Of a DNA stretch of 64,000 bases, positions 56,311 through 64,000 are shown one piece after another. The translations under genes and the position numbers were made by a program. Source of the DNA: Streptomyces sp. 6-11-2 (lineage in GTDB: Bacteria > Actinomycetota > Actinomycetes > Streptomycetales > Streptomycetaceae); the NCBI RefSeq assembly GCF_006540305.1, contig NZ_BJOR01000001.1, forward strand, positions 5,084,001 through 5,148,000, in the 5' to 3' direction. Every line of letters starts with the position of its first letter. The stretch's first letter is position 1. Under the pieces are notes generated by a model, which made no database searches, was not told where the DNA came from, and saw nothing but the letters and a program-made list of their open reading frames with translations.

Positions 56311-57000
56311 CTAGGAGGCGAGGGCGACGAGCCGGCCGACCAGGTCCAGGAAAGGGCCGTCGGCCGGCTCGTCCTTGAAGACCCGGCGCATGAGCGCGCC
56401 CATCTCCTCGTCGTGGGCGGCGCTGACGGCGACCAGCGCGCCGAAGTCGTGCACGAGCTGGACCTCCAGCTCGGCGCGCGGGATGCGCCGGCCGTCCAGC
56501 CAGATCAGCGCCGTCGACTCCGCGAGCGAGATCCACGAGCGGACGACCAGCTCCAGCCGGGCGGGCGGCTCCTCGACCCCGAGATGCGAAAGGATCTGGT
56601 CATACGCGGCCTGCCGGACGGAGTCGATGAGCGCGTTCGTCGTCGACGAGCCAACAGCGGGGCCGCCGCGCATCAGCGCCGAGAAACCGGGGCCGTGCTC
56701 GTCCACGAAGTCGAAGAACCGGCGCATCACCCGCAGCAGCCGCGCCCCCAGCGGGCCCTCGTGCGGCTCCGCGAACCGGCCCGCCAGATCGTCCGAGGCA
56801 CGCTTCAACGCGGCCTCGTACAGGCTGAGTTTGCCCGGGAAGTAGTGGTAGACCAGCGGGCGCGAGATGCCCGCCGCCGACGCTATCTCGTCGATGGAGA
56901 CCTCGTCGGGCGAGCGGCGGCTGAACAGTTCGAGGGCGACGCCGATCAACTGCTGCCGTCGTTCCTCGACTCCCATCCTGCGGCGAACCCCGGTAGTCAT
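56311..57000 (-). CDS. TetR-family transcriptional regulator
   Basis: 229-aa regulator. The helix-turn-helix is around residues 30-55 (SIDEIASAAGISRPLVYHYF), with PLVYHYFPGKLSLYEAAL as the recognition end. The C-terminal part (LLRVMRRFFDFVDEHGPGFS, VVRSWISLAES) is typical of the TetR_C subgroups seen in Streptomyces. ATG at 57000. Neither flanking gene is an obvious target and no palindrome was found close by; target unknown. Confidence 0.9.
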   Translation of the reverse strand: MTTGVRRRMGVEERRQQLIGVALELFSRRSPDEVSIDEIASAAGISRPLVYHYFPGKLSLYEAALKRASDDLAGRFAEPHEGPLGARLLRVMRRFFDFVDEHGPGFSALMRGGPAVGSSTTNALIDSVRQAAYDQILSHLGVEEPPARLELVVRSWISLAESTALIWLDGRRIPRAELEVQLVHDFGALVAVSAAHDEEMGALMRRVFKDEPADGPFLDLVGRLVALAS

Positions 57001-57097
57001 ACGAACACCTTACCGATCGATTCCGGCCCCGAACGGACCGGACAGGATCGACCGCGGTGTTCGACCTCGGGGCGTCACACCCTCCCACGCCGGCCGG

Positions 57098-59020
57098 TCA
57101 CTTCTGGCGCAGCACGTCGACGGACCCGCCGTCGTCCAGCGTCCCCTTCAGATCGGCCTCGGCGCCCTGCCTCGTCCGTACGGCGAGCAAGTGGCCCTGG
57201 GAGGAGGCGCTGACCCCGCCCGTGGCGCTGATCGAGGCGGTGTCCCGGCCGCCGGCGGCGAGCAGGTACCAGGTGCCCGTCTCCGACTTCCACAGCACCC
57301 CTGCGAGCACGTGCGGATCGCGGGTGCCGCACGCGGGCACGTTCTCGGCTTTGGCCGCGACCGCCGCGTACTTCCCGCCGGGGGTGTGGAACTGGGCCAG
57401 CACCCGGGGCCCGTCGCCCCGCCAGGTCTCGGCCCGGGTGCACACCCACGCGGCCGTGCCGGTCTCGTCGGGCAGGGGCTGCTCCGCGTACTGCCAGGCG
57501 TTGACCGACCGGACGCCGTGTGCGCGCACGGAAGCCAGTGAGCAGGCCAGCGGTGCCCAGGCGCGCAGCCCCGCCGCACCGGACGCCTCCTGCGGGGCGT
57601 CCGGGCGGCCCGTGGTGAGGCGGGCGGGGGCCAGCTCGCCGAGATCGGCCAGGACATGGGTGCCGGGTTCGCCGGTCAGCTGGAGCACGTTCCACGAGGT
57701 GCAGGCGCCCGTCCGCTGGACCGGGCTGGCCAGCGGCCCGGTGACCCCGTCCGTGATGCCGAGGTCCATCGCCCCGGCGTCCGGCTTGAGCAGGTCCCGT
57801 TCGGCCGCCGACTTCACCCAGGGTGCCGTCAGATAGCGGACGTTGCCGTCGGAGCGGCCCAGCACCACCGCGCTCGCCTCCGCGCCGGCGGCGCCGTCGA
57901 CCCGGGCGAGGTCGAGGGCGGCCCCGGCCGCGGAGTCCTTCGGCTCGGCGTAGCGGGCGATGCGCAGGCCGTCGTAGAAGAGCACCACGCGCGCGTTGTC
58001 GACGTCGCCTGCGTAGAGCAGTTGCGGCGGTCCGGCGGGGCCGCCCGAGGCGGTGCCGGGGGTGACCGAGACCCGTACGGAGTCGCCGGGGCGGGCCCAG
58101 ACGGCGAGGGCGCGGCGCAGCAGGGCCGTGTCGCCGGCCCGGCCGCCGCGGGCCGGCCACACGGAGAGGTCCAGCCGCGCGGAGGTCCGCCAGGCGGTGG
58201 GGGCGACCCTGGTCAGCCTGCCCGGGTCCAGGGCGGCCTCGGCGGACGGGTTCTGCGCGTAGGCGGGCGCGGCGGCGCCGTCGGGACCCCAGCCGCCGCC
58301 CGGCAGGGCGACCAGCGCCCCGCACACGGCGAGAGCCGCAGCCGCGGCGAGCGCGGCCCTGGTGTGCTGCCTGCGCCGCTTCAGGTCGGTGGGCCGGGCC
58401 TGCAACGAGCAGGGGTCGAACTCGGGGGAGTCCAGGAGCGCGTACTGGGCGGGCAGCCGGTCGGCCTGGCGCAGCGCTGCGACCGGGTCGGACACGCCCG
58501 CGGCCTTCAGCACCTCCCGTACGGCGGGGTCCGGGAGCCTTTCCAGGCCGCGCAGGACGTAGGCCGCGCGGGCCGGCCCGGACAGGGTCGCCAGCTTCTG
58601 GTCCAGGGCGAGTTCGTCGGCGCCGCCGGTGTGCGGGAACAGGCGCAGGCCCCACACCAGGGGCATCAGCGGCGGCAGTTGGGCGCGTCCGGGCCGGATC
58701 CGGCGCCTGAGCGGGCGGCCCGCCCCCAGCGCCGTGCGGATCACCTGGAGGCGGACGAAGGCATAGCCCGGGTCGGACTCGCGGCCGGCCGACTGGGCCG
58801 GGATCACGGACGCCGAGGACCGGCCCCGCGGCAGCGCCCGCTGTGCCAGCGCGTGCGCGGTCAGCACGCGGCGGCCCCGCCCGAGTCCGGGCGGCAGCAC
58901 CAGATAGGCGAGCCGGACCAGACGCGGATAGTGCTCGACGAGCGCGGCCTCGGCCCGCTCGGTATCGACGACCGGCCCGGGGGAGGACTTGTGGCGCGGA
59001 GCGACATCCTGTGACTGCAC
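57098..59020 (-). CDS. Membrane protein with an ECF-sigma-like N-terminal region and exterior domain
   Basis: 640-aa protein from GTG 59020 (a start at VAPRHKSSPG is possible). Residues about 15-60 (EAALVEHYPRLVRLAYLVLP) resemble sigma region 2, and about 145-195 (LSGPARAAYVLRGLERLPD, VREVLKAAGVSDPVAAL) resemble region 4 of ECF sigma factors, but the sequence is loose. A basic stretch (LKRRRQHTRA) leads to one membrane helix (about 222-245, ALAAAAALAVCGALVALPGG). The remaining 390 residues are predicted outside, with no family I recognise and Cys residues that may pair. It could be a membrane-held regulator or a sigma relic. Its own downstream region is the TetR gene start. Confidence 0.75.
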   Translation of the reverse strand: MQSQDVAPRHKSSPGPVVDTERAEAALVEHYPRLVRLAYLVLPPGLGRGRRVLTAHALAQRALPRGRSSASVIPAQSAGRESDPGYAFVRLQVIRTALGAGRPLRRRIRPGRAQLPPLMPLVWGLRLFPHTGGADELALDQKLATLSGPARAAYVLRGLERLPDPAVREVLKAAGVSDPVAALRQADRLPAQYALLDSPEFDPCSLQARPTDLKRRRQHTRAALAAAAALAVCGALVALPGGGWGPDGAAAPAYAQNPSAEAALDPGRLTRVAPTAWRTSARLDLSVWPARGGRAGDTALLRRALAVWARPGDSVRVSVTPGTASGGPAGPPQLLYAGDVDNARVVLFYDGLRIARYAEPKDSAAGAALDLARVDGAAGAEASAVVLGRSDGNVRYLTAPWVKSAAERDLLKPDAGAMDLGITDGVTGPLASPVQRTGACTSWNVLQLTGEPGTHVLADLGELAPARLTTGRPDAPQEASGAAGLRAWAPLACSLASVRAHGVRSVNAWQYAEQPLPDETGTAAWVCTRAETWRGDGPRVLAQFHTPGGKYAAVAAKAENVPACGTRDPHVLAGVLWKSETGTWYLLAAGGRDTASISATGGVSASSQGHLLAVRTRQGAEADLKGTLDDGGSVDVLRQK

Positions 59021-59071
59021 GTCCAGGCAAACGAGCGAGCCGGTCCTTGGTCACACCGCCGCCCGGCGGTC

Positions 59072-59572
59072 TCAGTCCTCCGGCTCGACCAGCAGCCGGG
59101 CGTAGTTCGCCATCGAGCGCTGGTAGCGGGGCAGATGGGGCGCGAGGGCGCCGAGGACGAGGGACAGACCCTCGCGGTCACGGCCGAGACTGGACAGGCA
59201 CAGGGCCAGACACGCCCGGACGGCGTCGTCCAACTCGTCAGAGGGGCCGTCCAGTTCGGGCGTGAGCAGCTTGACGCCCTCCTCCGAATGACCGGTGTTC
59301 CGCAGTGAGCTGGCCAGTTGGATCCTGGTCCGGCGGCCCCGGTAGCCGCTCAGCCCGCGCGCCAGTGCCTCCCGGTAGAGCGGCACCGCCCGGTCCGAGT
59401 GGCCGGTGGAGTCCCAGGCGCAGGCCCGCTCGAACGGGCCGAGCGGGCTGCCGTCCGGCAGTTCGGCGACGAGCGCGTCGATCCGCGCCCGGAACGCGGG
59501 TGCCTCGTCCTCGGAGTAGTCGTCGAAGCGGGCCCAGGCGGCGGCCACGCGGTCTTCCCAGTCCTGGTTCAT
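59072..59572 (-). CDS. TPR-like hypothetical protein
   Basis: 166-aa soluble helical protein. Repeats such as FERACAWDSTGHSDRAVPLY and RRTRIQLASSLRNTGHSEEG, then CLALCLSSLGRDREGLSLVL, fit tetratricopeptide-like helix pairs (A-L-x-x-x-G pattern), about three to four of them. ATG at 59572. Similar short TPR proteins occur widely in Streptomyces with no known role. It is 51 bp upstream of the membrane protein gene on the same strand and could share its transcript. Confidence 0.8.
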   Translation of the reverse strand: MNQDWEDRVAAAWARFDDYSEDEAPAFRARIDALVAELPDGSPLGPFERACAWDSTGHSDRAVPLYREALARGLSGYRGRRTRIQLASSLRNTGHSEEGVKLLTPELDGPSDELDDAVRACLALCLSSLGRDREGLSLVLGALAPHLPRYQRSMANYARLLVEPED

Positions 59573-59729
59573 CGGCTCACGCTTGCACGCACGTGCAGGT
59601 GGCGTCCACCCGATTGAGCGCTGTGCGCGCCGGAGCCGTATCGAAGGGCGGCCCCTGCCGGGGCCCGGTGCGGCATGCTTGTGGCTCGTGCCGCCGGGAA
59701 CGGAGAGCCGGAAGCGACCGGAGGAACAG

Positions 59730-60152
59730 ATGAGGGTGACCCGACCGATGCTCGCGGTGGCCGGTGCCGCGGCGGCACTGGCGCTGACGGGGTGCGGCTC
59801 CGGTGACGGTGTGGCGGCGAAGGTGCCGCCGACGGCTACCGGCAGCCTGGAGAGTCTGGCCGCCGAGGTGAAGTGCGAGCCGGACATGCAGACCGACGCC
59901 GACACCATCCGGCAGGCGATCTGCACCAACTCCACCGGCAAGTTCGTCCTCGCCACCTTCGCCACCGACCGCGGCCAGCGGGAGTGGATCGACGACGCGA
60001 AGGACTACGGCGGCTCCTACCTCGTCGGCCGCAAGTGGGTCGCCGTCGGCGACAGCGGCGTGGTCACCACGCTGCGCGCCACCCTCGGCGGTGACGTGGA
60101 GACGGGCAAGGACCACAGCGCCCACAGCGCCCACGGTGCGCACAGCGGCTGA
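59730..60152 (+). CDS. Small lipoprotein with His-rich C-terminus
   Basis: 140-aa protein with a lipobox (ALALTGCGSG). The central domain contains two Cys (VKCEPDMQTD, QAICTNSTGKF), probably a disulfide, and the C-terminus ends HSAHSAHGAHSG, a His-Ser/Ala repeat that could bind metal. ATG at 59730 follows GAGGAA. No family recognised. A strong terminator follows, so it is a single-gene unit. Confidence 0.82.
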   Translation: MRVTRPMLAVAGAAAALALTGCGSGDGVAAKVPPTATGSLESLAAEVKCEPDMQTDADTIRQAICTNSTGKFVLATFATDRGQREWIDDAKDYGGSYLVGRKWVAVGDSGVVTTLRATLGGDVETGKDHSAHSAHGAHSG

Positions 60153-60180
60153 GCGGCCCCACTCACGGGCACACACGGCG

Positions 60181-60214
60181 AAGGCCGGCGGCGGGATCTC
60201 CCGCCGCCGGCCTT
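60181..60214. terminator. Perfect 15-bp bidirectional terminator
   Basis: AAGGCCGGCGGCGGG (60181-60195) and CCCGCCGCCGGCCTT (60200-60214) pair perfectly with a 4-nt ATCT loop. It lies between convergent genes and can end both. Confidence 0.92.
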
Positions 60215-60254
60215 CTTCAAGAGGTCACCGGTCCAGTGTCACCGGATCAGGGCG

Positions 60255-61850
60255 TCACTTGCAGTTCCGGCCCGAGTTGAGGCAGCCCGCGATCTTGTTC
60301 GCCAGGCCGCCGGTCGTGATGTTGATGAAGTCGTCGTGGTCGGTGGCCGCCTTGTGGAGCTGCTCGGGGAAGCCGTCGACCGCGTAGGCGTTCTTCACCG
60401 CACCGTTCTCGATGGCCGGCCGTGGCACGTCGTAGACGAGGCGCATCGTCAGCTGAGGGATGGCCTTGAAGCCGCTGGGGCAGGTGCCGCGCTCGTCGGC
60501 GAAGGCGATGTGCGTACGGTGGTTGGCGCTGTCGGTGTTCTGCCCGTCCCAGCAGCTCTGGAAGGCGAACGTGCGGACCATCTTGCTGCCCTCGGGGCAG
60601 ATCGGGTACTGCTCCGTCAGCTGGACCTTGTTCTCGAAGCCGGTGCAGCTCCAGTGCGCGTTGGCGTTGGCCAGACCATTGGTCGTGGTCTTGGCGTCAC
60701 CGGTGATGATGCGCAGGAACTGCGGCATGGCAACGACCTTGCCGGTCGGGCTGCCGACGTACTTGATCTGCGCCTGGAGGGGCTTCAGGATCCGGCCGAC
60801 GTTGCCCTCCTTGCCACCGCCGTCCGCGTCCTGGTCGAAGTCCTGCGAGCCGTCCTGGACCCGGACCACCGGCCAGTAGTATGACGAGAGGTCGTTCTTG
60901 TTCTGGCAGCTGGTGCCGCCCTGGAGGAACGTGTCGTTGCTCGCGAACGCGTCGATCTTCTGGTTGCCGACGTAGTCGTGCAGGTGGTGGGCGCCGTTGG
61001 CCACACCCGGGGCCACGATCACGTTGTCGGTGTTGTGGTTGCCGTTGGCGTTCACACCGCAGCGCGTGGTGAAGGTGCCGTTCGAGGCGTTGCGGCTCTT
61101 GCGCGGCTTGGCCTTGACGTTGGGCTGGACCGTGGTGATGTCCACGAAGTCCGCGGCGACCGGGCCGTTTCCGGCCTGACCGCCGATGCCCTGCTGTCCG
61201 TTGTCGCCGCCCTGCTGACCGCCGTCGTTCTGACCGCCGCCCTGCTGGCCGCCGTTGTCCTGACCGCCGTCGTTCTGGCCGCCGTTGTCGCCCTGCTGCC
61301 CGTTGTCCTGGCCGTCGTTCTGCCCGTTGTCCTGACCGCCCTCGCCGCCGCCCGCGTCCGTCTGGTTCTGCTCGGCGGGGGTGCCGGTGCAGGGCGCCAT
61401 GCCGTCCAGGTTGCCGGGGGTCTGGCCGCCGGCCCGGTTGATCTCCAGCTTGATCCGGTCGAGGATCACCTTCCGCCGGTCCTTCAGCGGGCCCAGGATG
61501 GCGTTCTGGACGAAGCTCGCGTCCCTGGCCTGCGCGTCGCGCGTGGTGGCCAGCCGCTGGTAGGCCTCGGTGATCTGCTGGTCGAGCGTGGCGAGCTCGC
61601 CGTCCACCTCTCCACGGGCCTGCTCCGGCACGGCGGTGAGCTGCTGGCCGACGTCAGGGCACTTGATCGTCACGACCTGCGCGTTGACGGCCTTCGTCCG
61701 GTTGCCTCCCCACGCGTCGTTCTTCGACTCGTGCGCGGATGCGTAGTAGTTCGCCCAGACAAGCCCGCCCCCACCGAGCGCTAGGGCCGCCGCCCCGGCT
61801 ATGACCTTGGTGGCCAGCGGCATTCGGCGTTTGCGTGTGTTGCGTCCCAT
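60255..61850 (-). CDS. DUF1996 exported protein with Gly/Gln/Asn-rich linker
   Basis: 531-aa protein with a basic N-terminus and one membrane or signal segment (about residues 13-33). Residues about 40-160 are helical, possibly a coiled coil. About 165-230 is low complexity, made of repeated G, Q, N and D units ([15 protein letters not shown]). The C-terminal 300 residues are DUF1996, with the conserved [11 protein letters not shown] and several Cys pairs ([21 protein letters not shown]). DUF1996 is common in secreted proteins of fungi and actinobacteria; its role is unknown. ATG at 61850. Confidence 0.88.
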   Translation of the reverse strand: MGRNTRKRRMPLATKVIAGAAALALGGGGLVWANYYASAHESKNDAWGGNRTKAVNAQVVTIKCPDVGQQLTAVPEQARGEVDGELATLDQQITEAYQRLATTRDAQARDASFVQNAILGPLKDRRKVILDRIKLEINRAGGQTPGNLDGMAPCTGTPAEQNQTDAGGGEGGQDNGQNDGQDNGQQGDNGGQNDGGQDNGGQQGGGQNDGGQQGGDNGQQGIGGQAGNGPVAADFVDITTVQPNVKAKPRKSRNASNGTFTTRCGVNANGNHNTDNVIVAPGVANGAHHLHDYVGNQKIDAFASNDTFLQGGTSCQNKNDLSSYYWPVVRVQDGSQDFDQDADGGGKEGNVGRILKPLQAQIKYVGSPTGKVVAMPQFLRIITGDAKTTTNGLANANAHWSCTGFENKVQLTEQYPICPEGSKMVRTFAFQSCWDGQNTDSANHRTHIAFADERGTCPSGFKAIPQLTMRLVYDVPRPAIENGAVKNAYAVDGFPEQLHKAATDHDDFINITTGGLANKIAGCLNSGRNCK

Positions 61851-61988
61851 GGAACTCCTCTGACTTCCTTGCGGGGCAGCATCGAGGCGCCCGACAGGAG
61901 TGAAGCGGCTCCCATGGATACGGACACGGTCCCGGACGTGTTCAGCCGACTCACGAATTCATTCGCGATCCGTGGGTCAACCGGGCCG

Positions 61989-62015
61989 CAACTGCCGCTT
62001 TTCCACCGGCAGTTG
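61989..62015 (-). terminator. Terminator after the SDR gene
   Basis: CAACTGCCG (61989-61997) and CGGCAGTTG (62007-62015) form a perfect 9-bp stem with a 9-nt loop, 44 bp past the SDR stop on the minus strand. Confidence 0.7.
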
Positions 62016-62059
62016 TGGCAACAGCGGCCGAGGCTCCGGCTCTTCGGCCCGAGGACCGC

Positions 62060-63052
62060 CTACAGCCCGAGCACCTTCGCCTCCAGGGCCGGGTCCACAC
62101 CAACCGGAGGCCGGCCCGGCCGCTGGGGCGCCGTACCGCCCAGGCCCCGGAGCCAGGTCCAGGTGTCCGCGACCGTCTCGTTCACGGGACGGCAGCGCAG
62201 ACCGGTCGCGAGGGCCCGGCCGACATCGGCGCCGTGCAGCGCGTCGTGGCCCTCGCTGCCCGGTGGCGTCCACACCGGCAGCTCCGTCCAGGGTTCGATG
62301 CCCGCGGCGAGAATCGTCTCCGGATCGGTCCAGCGCAGCTCGGCGTCGGCGCCGGTGGCCCGCACACAGGCCTCCAGCAGTTCGCCCATCGTCGCGTGCC
62401 CCCGCGGGCTGATCATGTTGTACGGCCCGCTCAGCTCCCGCTCCACCGCGCCGAGGATCCACGTGGCGAGATCGCGGACGTCGATGTACTGAAGGGGCAG
62501 GTCCCGCGGACCGGGCGCCAGCACGGGGCCGCCCCGCGCGATCCGGTTCAGCCACCACGGCAGCCGCCCGATGTTCTCGTGCGGCCCGAGGATCAGCCCG
62601 GCCCGCACGAGCACCGAGCGGTCGGCCCCGAAGGCCTCCACCGCGGCCAGTTCGGCGCCCCGCTTGTCCCGTGGGTAGTCCGTCCGCTCGGCGCCGGCCT
62701 CGGCGCCCTCGACCAGCGGCGCCGCCTCGGTGTAGCCGGCGGGCGGGGCCCAGGCGTACACCGAGCAGGTCGACACGTACACGTACCGGCCGGCGCGGTC
62801 CCGCAGCAGCCGCGCCGCGTCCCGGACCGCGCGGGGCGCGGCCGACCAGGTGTCGACGACCGCGTCCCACGCGCCGTCCGTCAGGGCCGCGAGCCCGTCG
62901 GGCGCGGTGCGGTCGCCCTGCAGCGACCGCACCCCGGGAACGGGCGCGTGCCGCCCCCGGTTCAGGACCGTCACATCCCAGCCGCGCCCGGCCGCCGCCT
63001 CGGCGACGGCCCGCCCCGCGAACTCCGTACCACCCAGCACCAGAAGTCTCAT
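62060..63052 (-). CDS. NAD-dependent epimerase/dehydratase (atypical SDR)
   Basis: 330-aa Rossmann-fold protein. It begins MRLLVLGGTEFAGRAVAEAA, a GGTxFxG nucleotide motif of the atypical SDR group, followed by GDRTAPDGLAALT, STCSVYAWAP with Ser, and YPRDKRGAE, the Tyr-x-x-x-Lys catalytic pair. The final 60 residues look like a substrate-binding lid. Substrate, probably a nucleotide-sugar or other small molecule, cannot be named. ATG at 63052 is chosen because the conserved Rossmann motif starts there. It lies 59 bp downstream of the regulator gene on the same strand. Confidence 0.88.
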   Translation of the reverse strand: MRLLVLGGTEFAGRAVAEAAAGRGWDVTVLNRGRHAPVPGVRSLQGDRTAPDGLAALTDGAWDAVVDTWSAAPRAVRDAARLLRDRAGRYVYVSTCSVYAWAPPAGYTEAAPLVEGAEAGAERTDYPRDKRGAELAAVEAFGADRSVLVRAGLILGPHENIGRLPWWLNRIARGGPVLAPGPRDLPLQYIDVRDLATWILGAVERELSGPYNMISPRGHATMGELLEACVRATGADAELRWTDPETILAAGIEPWTELPVWTPPGSEGHDALHGADVGRALATGLRCRPVNETVADTWTWLRGLGGTAPQRPGRPPVGVDPALEAKVLGL

Positions 63053-63111
63053 ACCGGTGACTGTGCCCGTCAGAGCCGTGGCAGGGAACGGGATTCTGCC
63101 CTCGGCAGAGA

Positions 63112-63714
63112 TCAACGCCCGGTCGGCGGAGCGTACTTGTAACCTACGCGGCGTACGGTCTGGATCGCCCGGCGGTGCTCGGTGCCCAGTTTGCGGCGCA
63201 GCCGGGCGATGTGGACGTCGACGGTGCGGCCGTCGCCCACGTGGCCGTAGCCCCAGACGGTGGTGACCAACTGGTCGCGGGTGTGCACCCGGTGCGGGTG
63301 GGCCACGAGATGGGAGAGCAGCTCGAACTCCAGGTAGGTGAGGTCGAGTTCGCGCCCGTCCACCTCCGCGATCCGCCGTACGGGGTCGATGCGGACGAGC
63401 GCGTCGCCGGCACCGGGCGCGGTCTCGCCGGCCGTCCCGGCCTCCGGGTGGTCCGGCACCGCCACCGGGAGGTGCGGCGGCTGCTGGTCGGCGGGCACGA
63501 GCACCAGGTAGCCGACCATCGGGGGCCGGCCCGGCAGCCTGGGCAGGGCGTGCTGCGGAGCCGGCAGCCAGGTGGCGCCGGGCGGCAGGAGATCGGCGAT
63601 CTCCACGACCTCGTCCCGGTCCACGGCCCGCAGCCGGTGCCGTACGGAAGCGGGGGAGCGGGAGGAGACGGGGGTGGGAAGGACGGTGTCGGTCAGAGAA
63701 CGCGTGGTCGCCAT
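63112..63714 (-). CDS. OmpR-type winged-helix regulator lacking a receiver domain
   Basis: 200-aa protein. The last 95 residues are a winged helix (DLTYLEFELLSHLVAHPHRV, HTRDQLVTTVWGYGHVGDGRTVDVH..., with the motif RTVDVHIARLRRKL and VRRVGYKYAPP). The N-terminal half lacks the phospho-acceptor Asp/Lys layout of a receiver domain and is Pro/Ala-rich. It therefore is not a standard two-component response regulator, and its control is unknown. ATG at 63714. Confidence 0.88.
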   Translation of the reverse strand: MATTRSLTDTVLPTPVSSRSPASVRHRLRAVDRDEVVEIADLLPPGATWLPAPQHALPRLPGRPPMVGYLVLVPADQQPPHLPVAVPDHPEAGTAGETAPGAGDALVRIDPVRRIAEVDGRELDLTYLEFELLSHLVAHPHRVHTRDQLVTTVWGYGHVGDGRTVDVHIARLRRKLGTEHRRAIQTVRRVGYKYAPPTGR

Positions 63715-64000
63715 GACAGGTCAGCTCTTTCGCGGGAGAGGTTCGTCGGGGGACCGACGGCCGCGAGTTCGTGGTCGGGCGCGTCGGGGACGTACGTCGT
63801 TCCGCGCTGGCCGGAGGCCGGGGTGTACGGCTTTACCGGGCCCGCGCGCTCGGCGCGCGGCAACAGAGCCGGTCGAAGTCGTGGTGCTGACGGGAAGGCC
63901 AGAACGGCTCCAGGTCGTCGCGACTCGTCGCAACGCACTTCCGGAAGCCGACCATGCCCCCATTGAAGCAGACACCGTGCCCGGACAGGACCCTCTCCTC
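63715..64000. other. Right-edge region with no supported gene
   Basis: 286 bp upstream of the winged-helix gene. Frames are short and their third-position bias is not consistent; I see no gene or clear hairpin. Confidence 0.5.

Noticed and set aside
61190..61340. Short repeated units that might suggest a repeat array or CRISPR
   Set aside because: They are in frame in the DUF1996 gene and encode Gly/Gln/Asn/Asp runs; no spacer-like unique segments of even length.
63721..63975. Short frames on both strands at the right edge
   Set aside because: Neither has a good start, homology or consistent codon bias.

Overview
High-GC actinobacterial chromosome, most likely Streptomyces. Third codon positions are almost all G or C, GTG starts are common, and I noticed no TTA codons. 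The gene set (htaA/hmu haem uptake, npdG, glnA2-glnE, malR-malEFG-aglA, a bifunctional amylase/pullulanase) resembles the core region around SCO22xx of S. coelicolor, from memory rather than by comparison. No tRNA, rRNA, CRISPR array or prophage was seen. The only clear mobile element is one IS481-family insertion sequence.

Layout. 1-2011: iron uptake, with the start of an EfeB-type DyP peroxidase (cut by the left edge) and EfeO, read leftward from tandem iron boxes. 2103-9936: haem-iron acquisition. The HmuTUV ABC importer is read leftward and two surface-type HtaA proteins rightward from one shared iron box; a PhzF-like enzyme follows, then a haem oxygenase with its own iron box. 10045-15151: housekeeping and small genes (methionine aminopeptidase, an MFS pump, a SIS-like protein, F420-dependent NADP reductase, an M50 membrane protease). 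15287-20641: a large AfsR/SARP-type regulator convergent with a DrrAB-like ABC exporter. 20832-26892: panB, a DHA2 drug pump under a perfect 29-bp palindrome with its TetR regulator downstream, an EEP-family membrane protein, and a second MFS exporter. 26942-31373: glutamine-dependent NAD synthetase and a secreted S53 protease. 31657-34884: a DUF305/DUF3105 pair and a convergent nsrR-hmp nitric-oxide detoxification pair. 35214-39863: glnA2 and glnE. 40854-54847: the maltose/starch region (malR, malEFG, aglA, secreted amylase, 1804-aa amylopullulanase) with CTTGC-type MalR operators before each transcription unit. 54844-55906: the IS. 55941-63714: CHMI-like isomerase, TetR regulator, an ECF-sigma-like membrane fusion protein, small proteins, a DUF1996 protein, an SDR protein and a winged-helix regulator.

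How the genes work together. Three DmdR/IdeR-type iron boxes tie ferrous-iron and haem acquisition into one iron-starvation regulon: HtaA proteins at the surface, HmuT as lipoprotein receptor, HmuUV as importer, HmuO releasing iron. MalR and its operators tie starch breakdown outside the cell (amylopullulanase, amylase) to maltodextrin import (MalEFG) and hydrolysis inside (AglA). GlnA2 and GlnE belong to nitrogen metabolism. NsrR probably controls hmp through a 17-bp palindrome.

I found no convincing wholly new multi-gene system. The best leads are local: an IS whose transposase ribosome-binding site is buried in a perfect hairpin and whose stop codon comes from the target; an ECF-sigma-like domain fused to a membrane-anchored exterior domain; about 20-bp tandem repeats between DUF305 and the S53 protease; a second palindrome at the haem oxygenase promoter; and nested hairpin elements before aglA.
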